A stretch of DNA of 64,000 nucleotides from JADFNB01 sp036397455. Lineage in GTDB: Bacteria; Gemmatimonadota; Gemmatimonadetes; Gemmatimonadales; GWC2-71-9. A model generated the notes under the pieces. The model saw only the letters and a program-made list of their open reading frames with translations. It did not search any database and was not told the origin of the DNA. How positions within the stretch are numbered: the stretch's first letter is position 1; every line of letters starts with the position of its first letter. Shown here piece after piece: positions 9,924 through 16,840 of this stretch. The stretch lies in NCBI GenBank assembly GCA_036397455.1, contig DASWIX010000079.1:124001-188000 (forward strand), written 5' to 3'. Made by a program: the position numbers and the translations under genes.

Positions 9924-11483
9924 TCACGCGACCGCCCATTTCTGCGTCACGTCACGACCGGCCGGTTGCGAAACCAATCGGAATTCATCGACCGCCAGAA
10001 TGGGATCGTCACGAATCTCGACGTCCAACTTGGTGGCCTTGCGGAGGTCCTTCAGGAAGGTTGGCTCCTCCTCGAGCAGGTACAGCGCGACCTCGGGATG
10101 CAATCGAACGGTCACCCGCCGCTCAGCCTGCTGGTGCGCCACGCGCCTGAGCGTTCGCTCGAGCCGCCCCGCCACCACCTCCGGCTTGAACACCCGCCCG
10201 GTGCCGGTGCACGCCGGACACGGCTCGGTCATGGACTGGAGCAGCGAGGGACGCACCCGCTGGCGCGTCATCTCGATCAGGCCCAGTCCCGACACCTCAA
10301 ACGCCTTGGTGCGGGCACGGTCCCGCCCCAAATGGGCGCGGACTTCCTGCAGCACCTTCTCGCGATTGCCGCGGGTCTCCATGTCGATGAAATCGATCAC
10401 GATGATCCCACCGATGTCCCGCAACCGCAACTGCCGCGCGATCTCGCGTGCCGCCTCGAGGTTCGTGCGCAGGATCGTCTTTTCAGGGTCCTTCTTGCCC
10501 GTATAGCGACCGGTGTTGACGTCGATCGAGACCAGTGCCTCCGTCGGCTCGATGATGACATACCCTCCGGTCGGGAGATCCACGCGGCGGCTGTGCAGCG
10601 CCGCCAGTTCCGTCTCGATGTCGAACTTCTCGAACAGCGGGGTCGGATCGTTGTGCAACGTGATCCGGCTGATCAGGTCGGGATCGACCTGGTTCAGATA
10701 GAGTTTGACCTCGTTATAGACCTGCTTGGAATCGATGTAGAGGTGGTCGACCTTCTCGCTGAAGAGATCGCGGATAATCCCGCTGGTGAGCGATGCTTCG
10801 CGCTGGACCAGCGCCGGCGGCCGCACAAACGTCGCCTTGCGTTTGATCTTGCTCCACAGATTGAGCAGCGACTTGAGTTCGCGCTTGAGTTGATCCTTGG
10901 TAGCGTCCTCGGCCACGGTCCGCACGATGACGCCGCCGCCGTCCTTGGACGCCTTGAGCAGTTCCCCCACGAGCTGGCGGAGCCGAGCGCGTTCCTCGCG
11001 CGCGTCGATTTTGCGGCTCACCCCGACCTTCGAGGCGTACGGCATGTAGACCAGGTACCGGCCGGGGAGGGAGATCTGGGTCGTGACCCGAGGCCCCTTG
11101 GTGGAGATAGGTTCTTTGGTCACCTGGACGAGGAGCATCTCGCCCCGTTTGACCACATCCTGGATGTTGGGGAGTTTGCCACGGTGGCGACCGCCGTTGC
11201 CGCCGCCGTTGCCGTTGCCACCGTTCTCGTCGTCCTCGTCGTCGTCGTCGTCGTCGGGTTCGATCAGGTCCGACGCGTGCAGAAAAGCGCTCTTCTCACT
11301 CCCAATTTCGACGAAGGCAGCCTGGATACCTGGCAGGACGGCGTCGACCCGACCGCGGTAGATATTGCCGACCGATCGCCTGACATCCGGCCGATCCACC
11401 AATAACTCGACCAGACGGTCGTCTTCCAGGATCGCCACGCGAGTTTCGCGTTGCGACCCGCTCATGAGTATTTCGCGTTTCAC
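9924..11483 (-). CDS. rng: Ribonuclease G/E family endoribonuclease
   Basis: A 519-residue single-strand-specific endoribonuclease for rRNA maturation and mRNA decay. An S1 RNA-binding domain (about residues 37-125) is followed by the RNase-E/G catalytic core. The metal-binding aspartates sit in S-I-D-V-N-T-G and V-I-D-F-I-D-M, and the zinc-link cysteines in C-P-A-C near residue 420. The GTG start at 11483 gives the family-typical M-K-R-E-I-L opening and has AAAGG upstream; an ATG six codons further in is the alternative. Length suits RNase G, since there is no long degradosome scaffold. Odd point: an acidic Asp/Glu then Asn/Gly low-complexity stretch (residues 75-102) is inserted in the S1 domain. 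Confidence 0.95.
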   Translation of the reverse strand: MKREILMSGSQRETRVAILEDDRLVELLVDRPDVRRSVGNIYRGRVDAVLPGIQAAFVEIGSEKSAFLHASDLIEPDDDDDDEDDENGGNGNGGGNGGRHRGKLPNIQDVVKRGEMLLVQVTKEPISTKGPRVTTQISLPGRYLVYMPYASKVGVSRKIDAREERARLRQLVGELLKASKDGGGVIVRTVAEDATKDQLKRELKSLLNLWSKIKRKATFVRPPALVQREASLTSGIIRDLFSEKVDHLYIDSKQVYNEVKLYLNQVDPDLISRITLHNDPTPLFEKFDIETELAALHSRRVDLPTGGYVIIEPTEALVSIDVNTGRYTGKKDPEKTILRTNLEAAREIARQLRLRDIGGIIVIDFIDMETRGNREKVLQEVRAHLGRDRARTKAFEVSGLGLIEMTRQRVRPSLLQSMTEPCPACTGTGRVFKPEVVAGRLERTLRRVAHQQAERRVTVRLHPEVALYLLEEEPTFLKDLRKATKLDVEIRDDPILAVDEFRLVSQPAGRDVTQKWAVA

Positions 11484-11653
11484 GCGCTATGACCTTTGCC
11501 TGGGGGGCCGGCGACCACGGACCGGCCACACGTACCCGTCCGGCCTCCGAAACGGCACATGCCGCTTCCGAGTTCCGCAAAACGAGTAGCACAAGGCTCA
11601 CCGATCTCGCTGCGCCGACCACTGGTTCGAAGAAATCGTCAGTCACGGCTCTA

Positions 11654-11682
11654 ACAATATGTCATTGAGGCACTTACGTCAA
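11654..11682 (-). promoter_or_regulatory. Sigma70-type promoter for rng-rplU-rpmA
   Basis: On the minus strand TTGACG (11677-11682) and TATTGT (11654-11659) are separated by exactly 17 bases. The -35 box overlaps the stop codon of the upstream acyl-CoA dehydrogenase gene. Transcription would begin near 11647, leaving a leader of about 165 bases before the GTG of rng. Confidence 0.6.
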
Positions 11683-12911
11683 CGTGCCGCGTCCAGAAGG
11701 TCGCCGAGCAGCGCCCGCGCGATGACGATCCGCTGGATCTCGCTCGTCCCCTCGCCGATCTCGCACACCTTGGCGTCGCGCATCATCCGTTCCACCGGAT
11801 AGTCCGCGGTGTAACCGTAGCCGCCGTGGAGCTGGACCGCCTTGGTGGTCGCCCGCATGGCGGCCTCCGAGGCGTAGAGCTTGGCCATGGCGGCTTCCTG
11901 TTTGTGGGGCCGGCCGTTCTGGTAGAGCCAGGCCGCATGATAGACCAGGTGGCGTGCCGCCTGAATCTCGGTCGCCATGTCGGCGAGCTGGAAATGCACT
12001 CCCTGAAACGTCGCGATCGGCTTCTCGAACTGCTTGCGCTCCGTGGTATACGCAACGGCCTCATCCAGGGCTCCCTGCGCCAGCCCGAGCGCCAACGCCC
12101 CGATCCCGATCCGCCCGGAATCGAGCGTCTTGAGGAAATTGACGAATCCCCTGCCGCGCTCGCCGAGCATGTCCTCCTTGGGCACGATCGCGTCCGCGAA
12201 GATCAGTTCCCGGGTGTCGGAGGCGCGCCAACCCATCTTCTCTTCGTCCTTGCCGGCTGACACGCCGGGGGTCTTCACGAGCTCCGGCAGGTGGCCAACG
12301 CCGATCTCAGCCGTGCGCTCGAGGTCGATGGTGTCCTTGGTGACGATGAATGAGGTGATCCCGCGGTTCCGCCTGGACGGGTTGGGATCGGTCCGTGCCG
12401 TGATCACGAAGATCTCACCGACGCCGGCGTTCGTAATGAAGATCTTGGAGCCCCGCAGGATGTAATGGTCGCCGTTCTCTTCGGCGACCGTTTTCGTGCC
12501 GCCGGCATCCGATCCGGCGCCCGTTTCCGTCAGCCCGAAGCCACCCAGCACCTGCCCGGAGGCGAGCAGCGGCACGTACTTGGCTTTCTGCTCGTCGGTG
12601 CCGAATTGGACGATCGGCGAGGTCCCGAGGGTCGTGTGCGCCGAGACGGTGATGGCGTGGCTGGCATCGACGCGCGCCAGCTCTTCGATCAGAATGATAT
12701 ACGAGAGGTAGTCCATCCCCGCCCCGCCCAACTCCACCGGCCAGGGAGCGCCGAGGAACCCCAGCTCGCCCATCTTCTTGACGTTTTCCCAAGGAAAGCG
12801 ATGCTCGCGATCGAGGTCACGCGCGACGGGCCGGATCTCGCGCTCGGCGAAATCGCGCACGATCTCGCGCACCTGATGGTGCTCATCCTCGAGGAAGGGA
12901 AGTTCGATCAT
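11679..12911 (-). CDS. Acyl-CoA dehydrogenase
   Basis: An FAD-dependent acyl-CoA dehydrogenase that makes the first double bond in fatty-acid or branched-chain acyl-CoA oxidation and passes electrons to ETF. With the ATG at 12911 the protein has 410 residues and the usual N-terminal helical domain (L-x-E-D-E-H-H-Q-V-R-E). It carries the FAD/substrate signature G-L-T-E-T-G-A-G-S-D, the R-K-Q-F box, and the catalytic Glu387 in the G-E-G-T-S-E-I-Q-R motif. An in-frame TTG at 12992 would add 27 residues that do not look like the family. No Shine-Dalgarno sequence is seen before the ATG, but a TATATT box lies 9 bases upstream. Substrate chain length cannot be told; a butyryl- or isovaleryl-type enzyme is likely. 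Confidence 0.93.
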   Translation of the reverse strand: MIELPFLEDEHHQVREIVRDFAEREIRPVARDLDREHRFPWENVKKMGELGFLGAPWPVELGGAGMDYLSYIILIEELARVDASHAITVSAHTTLGTSPIVQFGTDEQKAKYVPLLASGQVLGGFGLTETGAGSDAGGTKTVAEENGDHYILRGSKIFITNAGVGEIFVITARTDPNPSRRNRGITSFIVTKDTIDLERTAEIGVGHLPELVKTPGVSAGKDEEKMGWRASDTRELIFADAIVPKEDMLGERGRGFVNFLKTLDSGRIGIGALALGLAQGALDEAVAYTTERKQFEKPIATFQGVHFQLADMATEIQAARHLVYHAAWLYQNGRPHKQEAAMAKLYASEAAMRATTKAVQLHGGYGYTADYPVERMMRDAKVCEIGEGTSEIQRIVIARALLGDLLDAAR

Positions 12912-12920
12912 GAAGGGGGA

Positions 12921-12926
12921 AATATA
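12921..12926 (-). promoter_or_regulatory. TATATT box close to the acyl-CoA dehydrogenase start
   Basis: TATATT stands nine bases before the ATG in an otherwise GC-rich region. No Shine-Dalgarno sequence follows it. This geometry fits a -10 element for a leaderless or nearly leaderless mRNA. No convincing -35 box is seen. Confidence 0.3.
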
Positions 12927-13029
12927 ACCGGGCGTCCTATTGGAACGGCCCTCTCGCACCGCCCGGTAGTGGCCCAGTTTGATCCGTGACAAAGCTGGCG
13001 TGATCGCGGGGCGTCACTAGGTTTCGTGG

Positions 13030-13337
13030 ATGCCGCGCAAGAAACCGTTCAAGGACCTTGCACGACGCCAAACTCTGCGAGGGTACGGCGGAAACGGCGT
13101 ACCGCGTCCTCCAAGAAGCCGTCGGGGAGCGGCCCAGGACGAAGCCCCCTGAGGAACGGGAGGACGTTGACAAACGCCCTGAGGCGGTGAAACGTGGTCG
13201 GGAGAGGCGGGAAGCACGGTGGCCCCGCTCGTAAGCAGTCCTTCACAGATCAGGAACGGAGCGACGCGGCGCGTCGGGCGTCGCGGATCCGGTGGGAAAG
13301 GGAGCAGGGTGAGGATACTGATCGCGGCACTCGCTGA
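13030..13337 (+). pseudogene. Frameshifted small gene of the GGKxGGxAR...ARRAxxxRW type
   Basis: Three reading frames in succession read like one small hydrophilic protein. The first begins at ATG 13030 (M-P-R-K-K-P-F-K-D-L-A-R-R). The second gives A-Y-R-V-L-Q-E-A-V-G-E-R-P, followed by an acidic/basic linker from about 13064. The third, from about 13206, gives G-G-K-H-G-G-P-A-R-K and then D-A-A-R-R-A-S-R-I-R-W, ending at the TGA at 13335. The last motif recalls many small bacterial proteins with a C-terminal A-R-R-A-x-x-x-R-W box. Two +1 shifts break the gene. Sequencing or assembly error is possible. Its end overlaps the start of the next gene. The function of the family is unknown to me. 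Confidence 0.5.
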
Positions 13338-13725
13338 ATACGCGAGCATCTCCCAGCCAGGGAACAAACTGAACGTGCTCGGTGCGTTCGACACAATCGG
13401 CGCCCACCAGTTCCCTGTCGTCCATCTGCAAGCCGTTCTCGCTCTCCGAATGCAGTTCGAGTACGACGACCGCTCGTCACGCCACGCGCTCGCCATCGTG
13501 ATCGTCAATCAGGACGGCAAAGAATTCGCGAAGCTCGAAGGTCCCGTCCAGACGCCTGACATCGAGCCGGGAAAGCGGAACGTCACCAACCACATCCTCA
13601 TCCTTCAGCAGCTGCGCTTCAAGGCCCCTGACCAATTCTCGATCATCATCAAATGGGATGGGGAGGAGCAGCAACGGTTGCCACTTGATGTGGTCCAGAT
13701 TGTTCAGGCGCCGCCCGCCGGTTGA
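13309..13725 (+). CDS. DUF6941-like conserved hypothetical protein
   Basis: A 138-residue protein from a GTG preceded by a good GGGAG. It opens with I-L-I-A-A-L-A-E-Y-A and continues with N-K-L-N-V-L-G-A-F-D-T-I, which I associate with the small DUF6941 group of phage- and accessory-region proteins of unknown function. The predicted fold is a single beta-rich domain: a hydrophobic sheet core, then a segment about an E-G-P-V-type strand and an I-I-K-W-D-G-E hairpin near the C-terminus. No catalytic motif, signal peptide or membrane segment is visible. It lies in the accessory patch with a HicB-like gene and a transposase remnant. A longer start at 13219 would read into the broken gene and lacks a ribosome site. 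Confidence 0.75.
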   Translation: MRILIAALAEYASISQPGNKLNVLGAFDTIGAHQFPVVHLQAVLALRMQFEYDDRSSRHALAIVIVNQDGKEFAKLEGPVQTPDIEPGKRNVTNHILILQQLRFKAPDQFSIIIKWDGEEQQRLPLDVVQIVQAPPAG

Positions 13726-13798
13726 TCCGGCGGTCGTCGCCTTCCACCACTTCCGGGGCATCCCGGAGCCGACCACCGAGGACGCAGAGGAACTGCTA

Positions 13799-13996
13799 AT
13801 GACCTGGGAATTTGACGCCGGGGGGCAGGTGCCTGTATTATTTGGTCGCTCGGCAAGGGTCTGGAGGCACAATGATTTGCCAGAGCCAGACTGGGTCGTG
13901 ACACTTGAGGATGCAGTGGTGTTGCATCATTGGACCGTGATGCAGATCACTGCTGCTGTCATGAAACTCGCTGAGCGTAGGAGGGTAGCCCTCTGA
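13799..13996 (+). CDS. Small hypothetical protein
   Basis: A 65-residue protein starting at an ATG with AGAGGAA eight bases upstream. It is acidic at first, then has a D-W-V-V-T-L-E-D-A-V-V-L-H-H-W core and an alanine-rich basic C-terminal helix. I do not recognise it. It ends 12 bases before a HicB-like gene that has a very strong ribosome site, so the two are probably cotranscribed. It does not show the double-stranded-RNA-binding fold or catalytic His of a HicA toxin. The local base composition is more AT-rich than the flanking genes. Confidence 0.6.
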   Translation: MTWEFDAGGQVPVLFGRSARVWRHNDLPEPDWVVTLEDAVVLHHWTVMQITAAVMKLAERRRVAL

Positions 13997-14008
13997 GGAG
14001 GTACACCA

Positions 14009-14329
14009 ATGTTGATTGAGCAGTATCCCGTTGGTTGGGCCGTGGACGCGGGGAAACCAGAGTCTATCATGGTCTATCTCATCGACGTGCCTGGTGTTGC
14101 TATGCAAGGCACGACGATGCGAGAGGCGCTTGACAAGCTCGCGGCTTTCGCGCCCAACGTCCTTGCCACCTATCGCGAAGAAGGCACCCTGCCTCCCCCG
14201 TCGGGCGAACCGGCTCTCGAGATCGGAGCGGTGAAGGTACTACGCTCCCAGCCGATGCCTGCATTCATGCAGTTGGAACAGGCGGCCGAACTGGATATCG
14301 GAGCAGACCTGAACCTGACCGCCGCCTAG
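14009..14329 (+). CDS. HicB-like antitoxin-fold protein
   Basis: A 106-residue protein with an ideal GGAGG seven bases before its ATG. The core Y-L-I-D-V-P-G-V followed by Q-G-T-T-M-R-E-A-L-D-K-L matches the partly RNase-H-like HicB/UPF0150 domain, which usually neutralises the mRNA interferase HicA. The C-terminal third has no visible ribbon-helix-helix or HTH DNA-binding domain. No hicA-like gene lies beside it, so it may be an orphan antitoxin or a HicB-fold protein with another role. It is followed by a strong hairpin. Confidence 0.7.
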   Translation: MLIEQYPVGWAVDAGKPESIMVYLIDVPGVAMQGTTMREALDKLAAFAPNVLATYREEGTLPPPSGEPALEIGAVKVLRSQPMPAFMQLEQAAELDIGADLNLTAA

Positions 14330-14357
14330 CGGCTGATCCGTATAGTCCGCGCAGAAC

Positions 14358-14391
14358 GAGCGCCGCCCCGAACTACCCCGGGGCGGCGCTC
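14358..14391 (+). terminator. Strong hairpin after the HicB-like gene
   Basis: A perfect 12-bp stem (GAGCGCCGCCCC / GGGGCGGCGCTC) with a 10-base loop starts 29 bases after the stop codon. The T-run after it is weak (TGACTCTTG). Most likely it ends the 13309-14329 transcript. Confidence 0.65.
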
Positions 14392-14397
14392 TGACTC

Positions 14398-14619
14398 TTG
14401 AGCCATTGCACTTCCGCGATCCTCGCCGCCCTCTGTGAAGGGGCCTCCATCCGGGCGACCGCCCGGATGGTCCGGGTCTCCCGCGCGACGGTCCTCAAGC
14501 TCCTGGTCGAGGCCGGGGAACTGACCGCGACGAGCCTCGGGACCCGGCGCTTGGAGATTGACGAGCTGTGGGCCTTCGTCGGGGGAAACGAACGTCACCT
14601 ACAGACAGGCCCCGCGTAG
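14398..14619 (+). pseudogene. Remnant of an IS1-like transposase (N-terminal HTH)
   Basis: A 73-codon open stretch encodes A-S-I-R-A-T-A-R-M-V-R-V-S-R-A-T-V-L-K-L-L, the helix-turn-helix of IS1-type transposases. Shortly after comes a version of the R-R-x-x-x-D-E-x-W-x-F motif. In intact relatives about twenty residues separate these parts; here they are nearly fused, so an internal deletion has occurred. Nothing of the DDE catalytic domain follows, and no terminal inverted repeats are visible. The rest of the 14330-14712 gap holds only the hairpin noted above. Confidence 0.65.
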
Positions 14620-14712
14620 CCTCAAGAAAGTGGCTGAGCCGCGCACCCAGTTCGATCCCAATTCCTGACCCTCTGCGACTGTTACAATGACACTGGGCCA
14701 CTACCCACCGCC

Positions 14713-15261
14713 CTACGTCCGGCCAAACACCTCCGCCACCTCGCAGCGAAACCCCGGCACGACTGCTTCGCCGTCCAGCCAATCGTCCGCCCCAAGCCGT
14801 ACCACGGGCCGACCCGTGCAGTGGACCTCGACGCAGTGGTGCCGCGGATCCACGACCCATACGACATGCGCCCCGGCGGCGAGGTAATCGGCCACCTGCT
14901 CGGCGACCTCACGGGCGCGATCGTCCGGCGAGACGATCTCGACGGCGAGATCCGGGGTGCCAGGAATGAACGCCTCGGGGATCTGTTCAGGTGGGATGCG
15001 CGCCTTGCTCACGTAGGAGATGTCGGGGCCGCGCACGGTGTCGGGCCCCCGTGCCAACACGTATCCGGCCTCGACCAGGACGGTGCCGAGACGGTGGCGT
15101 TCGACGTGGGCGTGCAGCAGGTACGCCAGTCGCGTGGCGAGCCTGCCGTGTACGCCACCCGGCGGCTCGGCGACTCGCAGGGCCCCGCGCACCAACTCGA
15201 AGCGTTCGTGATCGGGGTGGGCATACAACGCTTCAGCAGTCGTGATCGGAGGGAGTGACAT
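14713..15261 (-). CDS. Uma2 family endonuclease-fold protein
   Basis: A 182-residue Uma2/DUF820 protein with a PD-(D/E)XK nuclease-like fold. Family features seen: H-x-R-F-E-L-V-R-G near the start, the G-R-L-A-T-R-L segment, V-R-G-P-D-I-S-Y-V, and T-P-D-L-A-V-E-I-V-S-P-D-D with the likely metal-binding Asp and Glu. The Y-L-A-A-G-x-x-V-V-W-V-V-D-P block follows. Uma2 genes are widespread accessory genes in cyanobacteria and soil bacteria with no proven cellular role. The ATG at 15261 fits the family; an ATG at 15303 would add 14 residues. No Shine-Dalgarno sequence is seen. It stands alone next to the transposase remnant. Confidence 0.88.
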   Translation of the reverse strand: MSLPPITTAEALYAHPDHERFELVRGALRVAEPPGGVHGRLATRLAYLLHAHVERHRLGTVLVEAGYVLARGPDTVRGPDISYVSKARIPPEQIPEAFIPGTPDLAVEIVSPDDRAREVAEQVADYLAAGAHVVWVVDPRHHCVEVHCTGRPVVRLGADDWLDGEAVVPGFRCEVAEVFGRT

Positions 15262-15264
15262 TTG

Positions 15265-15280
15265 CCGAGCATAGGCTCGG
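15265..15280. repeat. Short inverted repeat at the uma2 start
   Basis: CCGAGC-ATAG-GCTCGG lies three bases upstream of the chosen uma2 start. It could be an operator or a translation-blocking hairpin for this gene. Confidence 0.35.
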
Positions 15281-15341
15281 CCCGGGAGCCGAGTCAAGGG
15301 CATTCTATTGCACGTCGCTCGGGTGGCGTTGTGGAGGTCGG

Positions 15342-15815
15342 CTAGTCGTCGAGCCCCTTGGGAGGGCCCAGGATCTCGCGCCAGATGATGGCCTGTCGCA
15401 GCGCCGCGGGGGCAAGCAGAGGCCGGACCTGGCGCGTTGGTATCACGGAGGGGGGTTGCATGTACAGGTGATGGAATCGTTCGTGGCTCGCCCCGCCTGC
15501 CCGATCGAGCGTCTCGAGGGACGTCGCGCTGCGGTCAACACCCTCCTCCCAGCCAGTCTGCCCCTGCGGCGGGCCTGGATCTGGCTCGGCCGTGGGAAGC
15601 GGCACCCGGGCGTGTTGGGGCGCACGACCGAGGATGATCCGTTCGATGTCCTCGATGTCGAACGACTGGTCGGCCGGCTGCGGCGGCGGCGGCGGGCGGC
15701 GTGGCGGCACCGACCCGCCGCCGCCCGTGGGACGCGGCTTCTTCCTCCTCCCGCCGAGCAGCCCGACCAGGATGATCCCGATCGCGACCATGATCTCGAA
15801 CAGGTCGCCGCTCAC
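15342..15815 (-). CDS. Small membrane-anchored proline-rich protein downstream of floA
   Basis: A 157-residue protein whose GTG start lies four bases after the floA stop; a GAGGG in the end of floA can serve as ribosome site. The N-terminus has one short transmembrane helix (about residues 6-22, M-V-A-I-G-I-I-L-V-G-L-L-G-G), then R-R-K-K and a Gly/Pro-rich linker with runs of five prolines, then an unremarkable hydrophilic tail. I do not recognise a domain. Its position suggests a partner of the FloA/NfeD membrane-microdomain pair. Confidence 0.7.
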   Translation of the reverse strand: MSGDLFEIMVAIGIILVGLLGGRRKKPRPTGGGGSVPPRRPPPPPQPADQSFDIEDIERIILGRAPQHARVPLPTAEPDPGPPQGQTGWEEGVDRSATSLETLDRAGGASHERFHHLYMQPPSVIPTRQVRPLLAPAALRQAIIWREILGPPKGLDD

Positions 15816-15819
15816 GGAG

Positions 15820-16815
15820 CTACTTGCCCTCGTCGTCGGTGGACTCACCGCGTGCGATGCTCTTCCGCATCGAGGTGTCACTCTCGACATTGCGGTACTT
15901 CACATAGTCCATGACGCCGAGGTTCCCCTCACGAAAAGCCTGCGAGATGGCGAGCGGGATCTGCGCCTCCGCCTCGACGACCTTGGCGCGCATTTGCTGC
16001 GTACGCGCCTTCATCTCCTGCTCCTCCGCCACCGCCATGGCGCGCCGTTCTTCCGCCTTGGCCTGCGCGATCCGTTTGTCGGCTTCGGCTTGATCGGTCT
16101 GCAGTTCAGCACCGATGTTCTTACCCACGTCCACGTCAGCGATATCGATGGACAGGATCTCGAACGCGGTGCCGCTGTCGAGGCCCTTGGCCAGTACGGT
16201 CTTGGAGATCTTGTCAGGATTCTCCAGCACCGCCTTGTGCGATTCCGCCGAGCCGATCGTCGAAACGATACCTTCACCGACGCGGGCCAGGATCGTCTCT
16301 TCCCCCGCTCCGCCAACCAGCCGGTGGATATTGGCGCGCACCGTCACCCGCGCGAGGGCGATGAGTTGGATGCCGTCCTTGGCCATCGCAGCGACCCTGG
16401 GCGTCTGAATCACCTTGGGGTTGACGGAGACCTGCACCGCCTCGAGCACGTCGCGTCCGGCGAGATCGATGGCAGTGGCGCGGTTGAACGGCAGCTCGAT
16501 GCCGGCCTTGTCGGCGGAAATCAGCGCCTTCACGACGCGATCGACGTTGCCGCCCGCGAGGTAATGCGCCTCGAGCAGGTCGATTTCGAGCTCGATGCCC
16601 GCTTTGGCAGCCGCGATCATCGGTCGCACAACGGCGGTGGGATTGACCTTGCGCAGGCGCATCCCGAACAGCGTCGTGATCGTGACGCGCACACCGGCCG
16701 CGAGCGCCTCGATCCACAGCCCGATCGGGACGAAATAGATGATGATGCTGAACAGGAACAGCCCGACGGCGATGGCGCCGATCACCAGAAACGGGCCGAG
16801 ATCACCTACGTTCAT
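15820..16815 (-). CDS. floA: Flotillin-like protein FloA
   Basis: A 331-residue member of the FloA (YqfA, UPF0365) family, membrane scaffold proteins of lipid-raft-like domains. It has an N-terminal hydrophobic hairpin (residues 8-40) and a long SPFH/PHB domain with the family blocks V-N-P-x-x-V-V-R-P and V-I-Q-T-P-R-V-A-A-M-A-K-D-G-I-Q. The C-terminal coiled coil is rich in Ala, Glu, Lys and Arg (about 225-290). GAGAGGAG precedes the ATG. It follows the nfeD-type gene by 25 bases; NfeD-FloA pairing is a standard arrangement in which the two products act together at the membrane. Confidence 0.95.
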   Translation of the reverse strand: MNVGDLGPFLVIGAIAVGLFLFSIIIYFVPIGLWIEALAAGVRVTITTLFGMRLRKVNPTAVVRPMIAAAKAGIELEIDLLEAHYLAGGNVDRVVKALISADKAGIELPFNRATAIDLAGRDVLEAVQVSVNPKVIQTPRVAAMAKDGIQLIALARVTVRANIHRLVGGAGEETILARVGEGIVSTIGSAESHKAVLENPDKISKTVLAKGLDSGTAFEILSIDIADVDVGKNIGAELQTDQAEADKRIAQAKAEERRAMAVAEEQEMKARTQQMRAKVVEAEAQIPLAISQAFREGNLGVMDYVKYRNVESDTSMRKSIARGESTDDEGK

Positions 16816-16840
16816 GTGATGCTCCTCTCAGTAGATCGGC

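Noticed and set aside
13799..13996. HicA toxin partner for the HicB-like gene
   Set aside because: The 65-residue product lacks the HicA fold pattern, the catalytic His and the basic character of HicA.
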